Assembly (NCBI GenBank): GCA_001970955.1
Contig: MPUH01000011.1
Location: forward strand, 115,482-179,481
DNA length: 64,000 nucleotides
Source: Stentor coeruleus
Lineage: Eukaryota > Ciliophora > Heterotrichea > Heterotrichida > Stentoridae
Direction of reading: 5' to 3'
Made by a program: the position numbers and the translations under genes. A model generated the notes under the pieces. The model saw nothing but the letters and a program-made list of their open reading frames with translations. It ran no database searches and was not told the DNA's origin. This document shows positions 41,957-52,461 of the stretch, one piece after another (the first letter of the stretch is position 1; every line of letters begins with the position of its first letter).

Positions 41957-42993
41957 TTTAATATTATTATTCACTTAGAGAGTAGGAGCTTGATTATTAT
42001 GTGATCTTGGATTTAGAATAAAATTTGTATAGGTTTAGTTTTTGGATGTTTATGATTATATAAAAAGTCCTATAACTTGTATAATTGATTTATTTGTAAT
42101 TATAAAATTATAATGTATAGTAAAAAAATGAATAAGGTGGATGTAGTAAAAATTAGAAGGGATAATTAAAGGTACTTTTAAGTTTTAAGTTTGTGTTGGG
42201 ATGTGTTGAAGTTTACATTGGGTTGATTTTTTTTGTCCTTGAGGATTGTGATGATTTTTAATGAATTGTAAAAAACAGGTTTTTAATAGGGTTTTTATGT
42301 TATGATTGAGGTAAAGAATATAAATCTTCTTGTTTGTGTTGTGCTGGAGTTTTGTTTGAAATTTATGTGGTAAATTATCCTAAACATTTTCTACTGATAT
42401 TACTTACATTTTTATTATCATCAAAAACTATTTTTCAAGAAAGCAGATATTTTTAGCAAAATCTTATAAATCACATCAAAGGTAAAATTTCTTACTTAAA
42501 ACAGATTTTTTTTTAAATTATGATAAATTATTTCTTAATAGGAAAAATAAACTCAACACAATTTTGCTTTTAAAATATTGTCAATTAAGTGATAAGATAT
42601 CTTCTATTAATGCTTATAAACTTTCTATTCTATAATCTTTGTATAAAATATATGTATATCGCATCTATATCTTATAATAAAATTAATTATCTTAAGTTAG
42701 GGTAATGTTTTCAGTAATGATAAGATGAAATTGCTTATTTTACTATCCTAAACTCATTATATGCTATTATCAAAATCTCAACTAATGAAAATCTATTCCA
42801 ATTATCAAACTGAATTTTCTCATTTTCTCATTTTCTCATTATCCCATTGTTACCTTCAAGTATCCAAATACCCCCTGTATTTTCTCACTAACCACATCTT
42901 TTCTATAAAACTACACTCCAATATTTTCTCAATCTTTCAATAAAACCAAAAAATTAATAAAATAATCGCTTTAATTCTAAAAAATGCTTATAA
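41957..42993. other. Divergent intergenic region
   Basis: About 1 kb. The left 400 bp are G-rich on + and the right part C-rich. A short 8-bp tandem array (ttttctca, three copies) lies at about 42814-42838. An ORF at 42761-42943 is hydrophobic low-complexity and rejected. Confidence 0.55.
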
Positions 42994-43707
42994 ATGGAAG
43001 GAGTTCTACACCAGAGTTTCTCTCGAAGGTCGCCTATAACACCACCTAAACGAAATCCAATAACCCAAGAAGGGGTAACAACACCAAAATTCAATAAACC
43101 CTACAAATCTTCACAAAAATTTGAGGAATCCCCACAAAAAGGACAAGGTATAGCTAGAGCTCTATTTTCAGATCATAGTCGTAGATCATTTTCACTAGCA
43201 TATTCTACACCTGAACCTTATATTCCATCTAAAAGAATGAACACTCCAGTACCTTCTGAACCTGTTTTATATCCAACTTCAAAAAAACGATCAGAGTTTA
43301 CTCCGACTAGAAGAGATCCAATAATACAAGATAGTATTGAAGTTACACCTCCTAAGATTAAATCTAAAATTACTGAGTCTTCTATTACACTTATGCACAG
43401 AAGTCGGCCTGTTAGAAGAAAATTCATCAAGCCCAAAGAAGGTTTATAGTAAGATCTAAACAGCCACGATAATATGAAAAGCAATATTTTTTCTTTAACT
43501 GAAGAACCCATGAGAAGTTTTCTTAAACGAGCTCCAACTAAAGCTACTGAAATGGGAATAATTATTACATATAAAGATTGCACTTTAGTAGAAGATAGTC
43601 ACGCAGTTAAATCTGATAATGCCAAGATTATAAGAAAAGATCTGAATCAGAAAAATAATCTTAATGGCATGGCCAAAATTTATTGTGAAAGTAAGCTTAT
43701 ATCTTAA
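42994..43707 (+). CDS. Basic Pro/Ser-rich protein, possibly cytoskeletal
   Basis: Exons 42994-43448 and 43464-43707 join over the 15-nt intron 43449-43463 (gtaagatctaaacag) to give 232 aa. The N-terminal 150 residues are basic and repeat short T-P-x-R and RR/KR patterns (RRSPITPPKRNPITQ, FTPTRRDPII, TPPKIKSKIT), as in intrinsically disordered microtubule-binding proteins. The second exon has SNIFSLTEEP and a short mixed domain. There is no family match I would trust. The intron explains why this looks like two separate ORFs; the splice phase is exact. Confidence 0.7.
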
Positions 43708-44119
43708 GCAGATCTATAATAAACAGAATGAATAATAATTAAAACGAAGCTTTTAAAATACTTTATACTGTTTTATAATAGCAATCAACATTTCGACAAA
43801 AAAAAATATCCACCCTTAATAAAAATCCCAATCCTCAATTCCTCTTACCCATTTAAACCCTTCTCATGATCTCCATCTTCCTCATCAACCTTCCTCTCCA
43901 ATAAACAATCTTCCTTCAAACCCTATTTCAAATTTTAACTAACTCGCAAAATCGCATCTCTCATCATAGCTTTCATTCCTAAAATCCATTCATTTCACCA
44001 CTTTTTAAAAAATCATATTCTAAACCCTAAAATTATGCTTTTTATTCTCCTAAATCTATTTTCAAGCAGTAAATTCTATACAAGTAAAACTAAACCTCTA
44101 ATCAACATATAATTTTTTT
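43708..44119. promoter_or_regulatory. Upstream region, C-rich
   Basis: About 410 bp upstream of the 940-aa gene. 43861-43980 has 40 C and 4 G by hand count, the clearest example of the C-rich upstream flank. No discrete motif. Confidence 0.5.
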
Positions 44120-46942
44120 ATGGAAGTAGGGAAAATGATCGAAGGCGATAATACAGATGAAAGCGCCTATAGTGATGCAGACCTAACAAGCCACTTGCGA
44201 GACAAAATCCGTCAGCAAGCTTCACGACTCCGAGCTCTTGAGCAATATCGAGTTATATGTGAAAAAAGAATTCAAGAACTTCAACCAGGACATCCTTTGC
44301 CAGTTAAAAAAGAACATCTTGGCACATCTTCATCTCAATCCTCAAACTCTACAAAGATATCTCATGAACTTCAACTAGCACATGAAAAAATTGCCAGACT
44401 TGAAAACCAATTGTCACAGAAATCTTTAGAAACAGAAGATCCAAAAGAACCAAATGAGTATATGACGCTTTTAGAAAAATACAATGATTTACTTAAAGAT
44501 AAAAATGACTTAGAAGAAAGTTTAAGGGCTGAAATGCTTAATTGTGAAGAACAAAGGACTTATATTGAGTTGTTAAAACAGACAATTGAAGGGAAACTTG
44601 AAGATATTGATGGGATTTCTTTAGACCCTAAAGCTTTGTCGATGATGAGTAGTTCAAGGTCAAGGACAGATGAAAGCCGAAGGGAGACCAGCCGTATGAA
44701 AAACGCGATTTTAGACTATGAAAGTCAAATTAAAAGGCTTCAAAACCAGCTTAGGAATAAGGATAGTGAAAATGAAATGCTTGTAAGGGAAAGAGCAGAA
44801 TTAGATTCACATTTACGTCAAGCTGCTGAAGCACTACAAATAGCTGAAGAAGAAGTTGCTAAACTAGAAGAAGAAAAAGTTCAATTATTAGAATATGTTG
44901 AACAACATACAACAAAAGAACATGAAATGGAACGTGAATTAAATGAACTGAGTAAATATTTCGAAGAGATGAAAAAAGACTTCCATGAAACTTTAACAAG
45001 CTTAGAAGGTTATAAAGCAACACAAAGCAAACAAGAAGCTGAAATTGAAGTTTATAAGGAAGAATTATTTAAAAACTCACAAGTCATAAGAGAATATCAA
45101 GAAAATGTGGAGAATTTAAAAAAACAGGTCAGTGAAAAGGAGGTTTTGGCAAAAAACTATAAAGAGGAAAAAACCAATGCGGAGATTAAAATTGAAAAGC
45201 TCCAAGCGAATGTTGAATCATTAACAGAGTCATTAAAAGAAACACAATTAGATACTTCTAAACTACAAGAGCATTTAGACTCATTATCGAAAAATGAGTC
45301 TCAAAAGTCAGAGAATTTGTATAAACTGAAAAACGAGCATACAAGTTTGTATCAAGAAAATGTGCTTATTAAAGAGAAAATATCGATGGTGCAAAAAGAA
45401 TTAGAGTCAGAAAGGAGGTCAAAAACTGAGCTTGAGAGGATTCGCGAACTTGATATAAAACAGCTTCAAGAATTCAAGTCAAAAATGCTTGACTACCAAG
45501 CAAAATGTGAAATTCTTGAAGGAATAAAACGTACCCGCAATGAAAACGACATAAATAGGAAAAACGATGTTATGAGAATTTCCCAGCTTGAAGAAGAACT
45601 TATGTATATGCAAGATTCTGTTAGGGAAATACAACAAAGAGAATCAATGCAGAGCCAAGCTTTAAATGAAGCAAAAATCGCTAATGGGAAACTGACTAAT
45701 GAAATCGAAGAACTTTATCTAGAAAATGAGAATCTTCGTATAGAAATATCTAAAAAAACTAAAGAACTCGATTTATATCTAAGCAAATTCAGTCATTTAA
45801 ATGAGTTCTGTGAAACAATAGAAACGGATAAAGCTGAACTTGAAGAGTTCCTTATGATGGAGAAAAACAATGTAAAGGAATTAAAAGAACAAACTTTAAA
45901 CGATAAAATGAAAATTGATGAAATGACAAGAACAGTTTCTGAGCTCGAAAAAATCAGAGAAAAGCTTGAGAAAAGTTTGCATGAAAAAGAAGAAGAGATG
46001 AAAAATGTTAAACAACAATTTAAAGCTACTGAAAGAGAATTAGATGAAGAGAAGTCTGTTAAGAATAAAGGGAGTAATGAAATAAAGGATTTGACTAATA
46101 AAATGCAGATGCAAGAATATGAAATCGAAAAAATGACCTGTGAAATTGCTAACTGTTGCAAATTGATTTCAGCTTTTTGTGGGAAATTTACTATAATCTA
46201 TAATGATTATAGGTCATGTGTGTCAGTGAAATATAAAGAGTTCCTTGACACATGGAAAGAAGGCTCAGGATCTAATCTTGAAAATATCAACTCATGGATT
46301 ACAAACACAATAGAAGAACTTGAAAACTTATCAAAATCCTTATTCCAATCAAACAAACAGGTGAAAATCGCTACTTCTGAACTTCATAAGCTTCAAGCTA
46401 GATGTGAAGAATCAAACTCAGGAGAAGTTATATACAAACAACATGCTTTAAAACTCAAAGCTGAACTTGATGAATTATATCAGAAAAATGAGATTATTCT
46501 TGAAAAATCAGAAGATGAAGTTAATAATTTGAGATATGAAATCAACAATCTTAAAAGGGAAATCGTTTCTTTAAATAGTGAAAAATTCTCCTTATCCGAA
46601 ACTTTAAAAAATGCTATGGCTGAGTATCAAAACTTGAAATTCGCAAGTGAGTTGTCAAGAAAGAGTATGAGGACAGCAGAAGCTATGAATACAGAGAAAA
46701 AAATATATTCAAAGGAAATGATGATGAAGCAGGTGCAGAAGGATTTGGGGATTGGAGAAGGACAAAGAACTTCATTTGAGACATTAAGGAATAAAGCGGA
46801 ACCTGAAGGGGATTTGGAGAATATTAGAGATAAAATTAGAAGAAATATTATTTGCACTCAAGACCATAATCCTAATACCTGCCCTTATTTGCATTTGAGT
46901 GAAAAGAGCTTTAGTTCAAAACCTAAGTCGCAATTTAGTTAA
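44120..46942 (+). CDS. Long coiled-coil protein, 940 aa
   Basis: Intronless. Almost the whole protein is heptad-like (Leu/Glu/Lys) coiled coil from ~residue 90 to ~860, interrupted by a Cys/aromatic patch near 675 (IANCCKLISAFCGKF). The N-terminal segment HLRDKIRQQASRLRALEQYR, then CEKRIQELQPGHPLP, looks like a conserved helical cap. The C-terminus is CTQDHNPNTCPYLH. Such proteins form rods in basal bodies, the Golgi or the ciliary transition zone. I cannot choose between these; basal-body structure is the simplest guess for a ciliate. The repeat-like pattern makes family assignment by eye unreliable. Confidence 0.8.
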   Translation: MEVGKMIEGDNTDESAYSDADLTSHLRDKIRQQASRLRALEQYRVICEKRIQELQPGHPLPVKKEHLGTSSSQSSNSTKISHELQLAHEKIARLENQLSQKSLETEDPKEPNEYMTLLEKYNDLLKDKNDLEESLRAEMLNCEEQRTYIELLKQTIEGKLEDIDGISLDPKALSMMSSSRSRTDESRRETSRMKNAILDYESQIKRLQNQLRNKDSENEMLVRERAELDSHLRQAAEALQIAEEEVAKLEEEKVQLLEYVEQHTTKEHEMERELNELSKYFEEMKKDFHETLTSLEGYKATQSKQEAEIEVYKEELFKNSQVIREYQENVENLKKQVSEKEVLAKNYKEEKTNAEIKIEKLQANVESLTESLKETQLDTSKLQEHLDSLSKNESQKSENLYKLKNEHTSLYQENVLIKEKISMVQKELESERRSKTELERIRELDIKQLQEFKSKMLDYQAKCEILEGIKRTRNENDINRKNDVMRISQLEEELMYMQDSVREIQQRESMQSQALNEAKIANGKLTNEIEELYLENENLRIEISKKTKELDLYLSKFSHLNEFCETIETDKAELEEFLMMEKNNVKELKEQTLNDKMKIDEMTRTVSELEKIREKLEKSLHEKEEEMKNVKQQFKATERELDEEKSVKNKGSNEIKDLTNKMQMQEYEIEKMTCEIANCCKLISAFCGKFTIIYNDYRSCVSVKYKEFLDTWKEGSGSNLENINSWITNTIEELENLSKSLFQSNKQVKIATSELHKLQARCEESNSGEVIYKQHALKLKAELDELYQKNEIILEKSEDEVNNLRYEINNLKREIVSLNSEKFSLSETLKNAMAEYQNLKFASELSRKSMRTAEAMNTEKKIYSKEMMMKQVQKDLGIGEGQRTSFETLRNKAEPEGDLENIRDKIRRNIICTQDHNPNTCPYLHLSEKSFSSKPKSQFS

Positions 46943-47464
46943 AATAAATACCAATAACAATATTATATGGATTGTATAGTTTAAAAAAAAGGATTTAGGC
47001 ATGGGAAATAAAGATTTAGGTGTTTTGAAAGATTTATTAGCGAAAATTGAAGAGTTTGAGAAAGGAAAATTTGGATTTTTAGATTATGGTTTATGATAGG
47101 TGTATCAAGTGTTTTGCTTTTAGTGATTGATGGATTTTAGGAGGAATTTAAAGATTTAATGAAGAAATTTAGGTTTTGATTAAGGAGAGGGATCTTTAGT
47201 TTAGGTTTTTTGAAGATAGAATGCTTATGCTAATAATAATGGATAGTTTGATTTAATTTTTGGGTGAATAAACTCTTAATATTTTAATATGGATAGATTT
47301 AGATGAATATAGTGTTGGGGTATTAAGAGATTTTACCTTGGCTAACTTACAATATTTTCTTATTGATCCATGGGCAATTTTAATCAGTCATAATATCTAT
47401 TAATTATCGATTTTTTTAAACTGAAGTACTCAAATATAAAAACTTAAATAATTTGATTACATAA
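46943..47464. other. Intergenic, G-rich then mixed
   Basis: About 520 bp downstream of the coiled-coil gene. 47101-47220 has 31 G and 3 C by hand count. No gene or RNA. Confidence 0.6.
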
Positions 47465-48358
47465 ATGGCTGATTGCGATATAGTATTCGGCAATCTTAAA
47501 AGGGAACGTGATCCAGACATCAAAAGCCTGTTAACCTGGCAAGAAAATCCAAGCACAGCTCGGCCTAAGCGTGAAAAATCAGGCAAATGGCTTTCAGAAA
47601 CCCAGCATGCATATCAATATCATAAAGAGCCGCCAAGTGAAAATATACAAAAATCCTTAGTTGATTTAGTTCCAACAAATTTACAGGAACCTCCTGTTCA
47701 AAACTTAGAACCAGAAATATTAGCTAAAAAGCCTGAAGCTAAAAAATATAAAGAAAAAAATCCCTTAGAACCAAGTAGGAACTTATCAGATTCAGCTTTT
47801 AGTTCTAAATACAAGAAGCCAGTATTTGCTCAATATGGTCAAGGGAATATTTCCCAACCTAATAAGATGCTGTTTTCTAAAAGCCATATGAAAACACATA
47901 ATGTTTTACTTTTTAAGACAAGCAAAGATAAAAAATCTGTTGAAAATACTGCGAAAGTCCAAGCTTTGTTATTAGAAACTAAAAAAGAACTTAAAAAAAC
48001 TCAGATGGTTAAGAAGGATATTCCGCAGACAGAGTCTGCGGGTGAATATAAACAAGAGAATGCAGAGAAAAATGAGAATCCTGAGAACAAAGAAGTAGCC
48101 GAAGGAAGTAGAAATGAAGGGACTATTGACTTTAGTACTCAGGTTCAAAGCAAACCTGGAGAAAATGTGTGTAAAAATTGCCAATGCTTATATCAATATG
48201 ATAAGGAAGAGGAGTTTACGAAAAAATACATGACTATGCCTGCGGAAAGAAACCCACAGAATTATAAAAATCTGCCAGTTTCATTTACTAAAAATATCCC
48301 AATTGCTGGAAGATGCCCAAAAAAATCTGAGTCAGCGTATACAGTTATATTTGGATAA
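47465..48358 (+). CDS. Hypothetical protein, 297 aa
   Basis: Intronless. It is charged and Pro/Lys/Glu-rich, mostly disordered. The N-terminus MADCDIVFGNLKRERDPD, the segment KWLSETQHAYQYHKEPPSE, and a C-terminal KSESAYTVIFG are the most ordered parts; a similar VFG or VIFG occurs at both ends. The Y-x-x-Y/HxY repeats recall microtubule inner proteins of the SAXO/STOP type, but only weakly. It is a candidate ciliary or cytoskeletal protein; no domain is certain. Confidence 0.6.
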   Translation: MADCDIVFGNLKRERDPDIKSLLTWQENPSTARPKREKSGKWLSETQHAYQYHKEPPSENIQKSLVDLVPTNLQEPPVQNLEPEILAKKPEAKKYKEKNPLEPSRNLSDSAFSSKYKKPVFAQYGQGNISQPNKMLFSKSHMKTHNVLLFKTSKDKKSVENTAKVQALLLETKKELKKTQMVKKDIPQTESAGEYKQENAEKNENPENKEVAEGSRNEGTIDFSTQVQSKPGENVCKNCQCLYQYDKEEEFTKKYMTMPAERNPQNYKNLPVSFTKNIPIAGRCPKKSESAYTVIFG

Positions 48359-48866
48359 TAGGAATTATTAATTATCAGTTTAATAAGGGTTTCTAATATT
48401 TTTTCTAAAATAAAAGGATGGAATATCCCATTTATAGTACTTTATTTAAAAGTCTATTCTCTATAATTATAATTAAAAATTTAATGCACACTTAGCATGT
48501 CCTTAACTAATTATATAATACTAACTTTATATAATAGTTTTTCATAATGTATGATTTGTTTTTATTTAATAATTTTCTATGTACTCATAAAATACCCCTT
48601 AGTATCAAGTTTTCAAAAATCTATTCTCTCTTTATCTTATCTATCTCACAATATCATCTTATAAGTTTATTTATTTATAACATTTATTCATTATTGCCAT
48701 TTACAATAACCATAAATATCAGCAATCCTAAATTCATACACAACAACCAAATTATCTAAAACTCTTCAAACTCCAAACTAATCTTTCTCAGCCATCCTTC
48801 ATTTTAAATCTCATCCAAAATCTTCACAATGAATATTCAACTGCCTATTTTATTACTAATAAATAA
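48359..48866. other. Intergenic, C-rich toward the right
   Basis: About 510 bp upstream of the SHIPPO gene. The ORF at 48547-48759 is a low-complexity Ile/Leu/Ser run in the C-rich flank and is not accepted. Confidence 0.6.
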
Positions 48867-49742
48867 ATGAAAGAAACAGCTCCGTTATGGACAATGCGAG
48901 GAAGAAGCAATTATGTTCATACAGAAAAAGTTCCAGGTCCAGGGACATACTCGCCAACAGGTTTTATTATGATGACAAGTCCAAAATATAGGTTAGGAAC
49001 AGCTCCACGTAAAGAATTAGCTGAGCTTTCCTTAACTCCAGGGCCAGGAACATATTCCCCAAGCAAATATCCAGATACTCCTTCTTGGACAATGTAGGTT
49101 TTATTTAGTATAAGTAAAGCCCCAAGGCTAACAGTTAGTCAAAGTTTAGAGACCCCGGGCCCAGGAACATATAGAATTGCTTTAAGCCAGGGTTCACCAA
49201 GATATTCTGTAGGTCGTGGGATGAGAAAGTCTTTAGAAAATCCTCAGTTTGCACCAGGTCCAGGGGCATATAATCCTCAATTGCTACCATTTAAAGGCAA
49301 TAACCTGTAAAATATAAGCAGATTTACTAAAGCTGAAAGGATTGGGATAACTTCTAAGACTATGGTTCCGGGGCCAGGAGTTTATGAGATCAAATCTAAA
49401 GGGGTAGAAGGACCATGTTATAGTTTTAGGCCTAAGCTTAAAGTGAAAGAAGTTTATCCAGTGCCGGGTCCAGGGAATTACAATCCTAATTCATCTACAG
49501 TTAAAGAAAAATCGCCTAGCTGGGGACTTGGAAAGAGTGAGAAAATCGATGGGGCAAGTAAAGATAGAAGCTTTCCTGGCCCTGGGACTTATTTAGCATT
49601 CAGCACCCTCGCTGGGCCGAAATGGGGCTTTGGAAGCTCTAAAAGAGGAAGGTCAGTTGAAGGTGCCAGTCCTGGTCCTGGGGCATATGAGATTAAATCT
49701 TCGATCGGAGCAACTCCGACATACGTGACAATATCTAAGTAG
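48867..49742 (+). CDS. SHIPPO / STPGR-repeat protein (eight PGPG repeats)
   Basis: Three exons, 48867-49093, 49109-49306 and 49322-49742, join over 15-nt introns 49094-49108 (gtaggttttatttag) and 49307-49321 (gtaaaatataagcag) to give 281 aa. Eight sperm-tail PG-rich repeats follow each other about every 30-40 residues: VPGPGTY, TPGPGTY twice, APGPGAY, VPGPGVY, VPGPGNY, FPGPGTY and SPGPGAY. Between them lie short stretches such as SWGLGKSEK and WGFGSSKRG, typical of ODF3/SHIPPO proteins that run along microtubules. The role is probably in the axoneme or cortical microtubules. A GTAG...CAG 15-mer overlaps the stop, but it lacks the A at position 10, so I keep the TAG at 49740-49742. Confidence 0.93.
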
Positions 49743-49886
49743 CAACTGTTCAGTAATATTTAAAAGTATATCAAATCCTTAACCTTAGTGACAACTTGTA
49801 TTGAAAAAGTATATACTTGATAGTAAGGCTTAGGCTTATTAATAAGGTATAACTTATAATATTAGAATACTTTATATAATGAATCT

Positions 49887-50954
49887 TTAATTCAAATCAT
49901 CAATTCTAGCTTGCAAAGTTGTCTCATTTGGTTTATTTTTTGTTTCTCTCCAATCATAGTAATATTTTTTAAACAAAGGCTGAATTGTTGAAAAGTCAAT
50001 TGTGTAGTCAAGGTCATCTTTCCAATTTGCTAAAACTCTAGGGTCGAAATTCACATCTTCTTTTGGTTTAAAAGGTGAGTCGATTTTTTTTTCAAGCAAT
50101 TGTTTCCATGGAAAATCTCTTAGCCAAACATGATTTTTAACTTCATAGGGTCCTCCTGCTCCAAGACGTTCATCAGGTTTTCTTTCTAAAAGTTTATTTA
50201 CAAAGTCCACAGCTTCTAAACTCCATCCATCTGGAACTTGTGATTTGACTAATCTTGCTTGTCTAGCCATTATATGTTCTTTAATCTCTTTTCTACTTCT
50301 CCCCAAATAAGGACGCCTTCCTGTCATAAACTCATATACTATAACCCCTAAAGCAAAATAGTCTACAGCGATACTATGTCTTTGTCTATTAAGGACCTCA
50401 GGGGCCATATACCCTGGAGTTCCAGAAGTATCCCTGCTATTATCACTAGATATTATCCTAGCAATACCAAAATCAGTTATTCTTAAGTACCCTTTGTTAT
50501 CTAGGACAAGGTTTTCAGGTTTGATATCTCTATGGATTATTGAATTCACATGAAGATATTCAAGGCCTGTGACAATACATGCTGCGAAAAATTTAGTCTG
50601 TTCTTCTGATAAACGCTCTTGTTGATTAATATGATATCGTAAATCTCCACCTTTCATCAAGTCCATTGCCAAGTAAAGATTTTCACGATCTTGGAATGCA
50701 AATTTCATATTCACTAGAAAAGGGTGTCTAAGAACACTTAGAAGTTTCTGTTCGTTGATAACTGAATTCACACTTTGCTTTGAAACAATTCTGAGCTTCA
50801 TCATTTCTTTCATTGCATAGATTTGATGATCTCCTCGAAACTCAACAACCCAAACCTTGCCGAATCCTCCACGACCGATTGGATATTGAAAGTTAAAGTC
50901 AGATCTAGACAGCTGTGAGGGTTTGATAATTTCAGTAAGTCCAGCATTTCCCAT
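49887..50954 (-). CDS. YANK/STK32-like AGC kinase, N-myristoylated
   Basis: The frame is open upstream to a TTG at 50981, but the first ATG is 50954. It gives MGNAGLTE, a good N-myristoylation signal; total 355 aa, intronless. The kinase domain has the Gly loop GRGGFGKVW, Lys49 in YAMKE, HRD at 141-143, DFG at 161-163 and TSGTPGYMAPEV. The block HPFLVNMKFAFQDRENLYLA followed by GGDLRYHI closely follows the YANK (STK32) pattern, and animal YANKs also begin MG. An AGC-type tail (NWKDDLDYTIDFS) is present. Predicted to be an active, membrane-tethered Ser/Thr kinase; substrates are unknown. Confidence 0.9.
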   Translation of the reverse strand: MGNAGLTEIIKPSQLSRSDFNFQYPIGRGGFGKVWVVEFRGDHQIYAMKEMMKLRIVSKQSVNSVINEQKLLSVLRHPFLVNMKFAFQDRENLYLAMDLMKGGDLRYHINQQERLSEEQTKFFAACIVTGLEYLHVNSIIHRDIKPENLVLDNKGYLRITDFGIARIISSDNSRDTSGTPGYMAPEVLNRQRHSIAVDYFALGVIVYEFMTGRRPYLGRSRKEIKEHIMARQARLVKSQVPDGWSLEAVDFVNKLLERKPDERLGAGGPYEVKNHVWLRDFPWKQLLEKKIDSPFKPKEDVNFDPRVLANWKDDLDYTIDFSTIQPLFKKYYYDWRETKNKPNETTLQARIDDLN

Positions 50955-52461
50955 TGAAGTAATTATTGTTCTAAAAAACAAAATTGCTGATTAGTATAGA
51001 ATATGTTGTGGAGTATATATTAAATTGGTTTTGATATAATTTTTTAGATAGCTTTGATAATATAGTTGTTAAAAAAATACTATGGATTAGAACTGAAGTT
51101 ATATCGTGAATTGTTAGAATCCATGATTGACCATTTTTTACTGGTTTATGAAAGATAGGAATTTTAAAGTAAATTTCATATAAATATAGCTTGAGAATAT
51201 GTATGAATTATGCTTTTTTTACTATATAACTGATGCTGATATAAATTTGTATGGCTATTTAATATATAATATCTTTGGGCATAGTATGATATAATTCATT
51301 TTGCATGCAAATGCTATAAATCATATTCCTTAAGTCATTATTAGGAAGAAAACTTCTTATTATTGATAAAAAACTTCATAATTATTATTTTTACATAAAG
51401 TTTATATATGGATATATATATCTCTTTATTATACACCATATTTCTTATCTAAACAGTTACCTTATATAAATAAGAAAAATCTGCAGTCTAGTCCGTGAAC
51501 TACCTGAAATCCTAAAAAAACTTGAATCTTGCCCTAAAAACTTAACTAAAGCATACAAATTCTTAAAAATAGTCACATAAGAGTAACTTTCAAACATTTT
51601 TAAGACCTTCATGAACATTAAGACTTATAATTGATTTTGGTATAAAAAATGCTAAAAAGCATCTTATAGATTAAATTCAAAAACCATAAAACTAATGATA
51701 AAAATTCATGAGACAAGAGGTCTATTTAAAAATAGTAGAATTTTTAAATCTTATAACAAGAAATCACAATCAAACAATAATACAACTATGGAGATTAGCT
51801 TTGTTGATTTGACTAATAAACAATTAACTTGCTAAAATAAAAACAAGAACTTAATAAATTTTTTTTATAAATTATATTAAAGAAAAGAGTCTTTTAGTTT
51901 GAGAGAGGAAAATATGTTTTAGATGACCTGTGGGACTGAGTCTATGACTGAAGGCTTGGGGAGGACAGTTTGCACGCTTTTAAAAGCGCCAAGATCAGTA
52001 TTGAAGAGTATTTTGATGAGGAAAGTTGTTGCTAAGATTATGGATTAAGACTTATTATATAGCTTTTCCTTATTTTTTCTATTTTCAGAGGATGATAGAT
52101 AAAATTATGATCTTTTAAGGTTTTGAAATGAGGATGTTTATCTAAATGGGTTTAGTGAAATTTATAAGTATTAGGTTTAGGAGATTAGCATTAAGAAAGC
52201 ATATCAACTTAATAAGTATGATATTATTAGCCTAAATGCTTCAACCAGAATTCCATATCTTTCAATATTAGAGCGGGATAATCATAATCAAATCATTTAT
52301 CTACATTCTCACCACTAAACACTATATAAAAAATTCTACTCCTTCAAAAAAGCCTCATACTTGCATTTCCAAGCAATCCTCAACCTTCTCAAACAAAAAA
52401 TACCTATCTGCAAAACCAATTCATTCCACACCCACTATGAATATTTTAAAAATATACAAAT
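50955..52461. other. Long intergenic region containing one small ORF
   Basis: About 1.5 kb, very AT-rich at 51000-51880 with no structure. A GC-richer patch at about 51900-52050 holds a 41-codon ORF, listed separately. From about 52260 it is C-rich, leading to the gene at 52462. Confidence 0.55.
51923..52048 (+). CDS. Possible small protein, 41 aa
   Basis: ATG 51923 to TAA 52048. The product begins MTCGTESMTEGLGRTVCTLL and ends in a basic amphipathic helix (SVLKSILMRKVVAKIMD). The patch is clearly GC-richer than the AT-rich DNA on either side, and the frame has balanced codons. It could be a real micropeptide, the last exon of a decayed gene, or part of a non-coding RNA. No family is recognised. 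Confidence 0.35.
   Translation: MTCGTESMTEGLGRTVCTLLKAPRSVLKSILMRKVVAKIMD

Noticed and set aside
42761-42943. 60-aa ORF on +
   Set aside because: Built on the ttttctca tandem array and C-rich flank; looks like a composition artefact.
48547-48759. 70-aa ORF on +
   Set aside because: Low-complexity Ile/Leu/Ser sequence in a C-rich upstream flank; no domain and poor codon balance.
49726-49740. Alternative 15-nt intron over the stop of the SHIPPO gene (start near 49740)
   Set aside because: The GTAG...CAG 15-mer beginning near 49738 lacks the A at position 10 that all other introns share, and splicing adds only a few residues before another stop.
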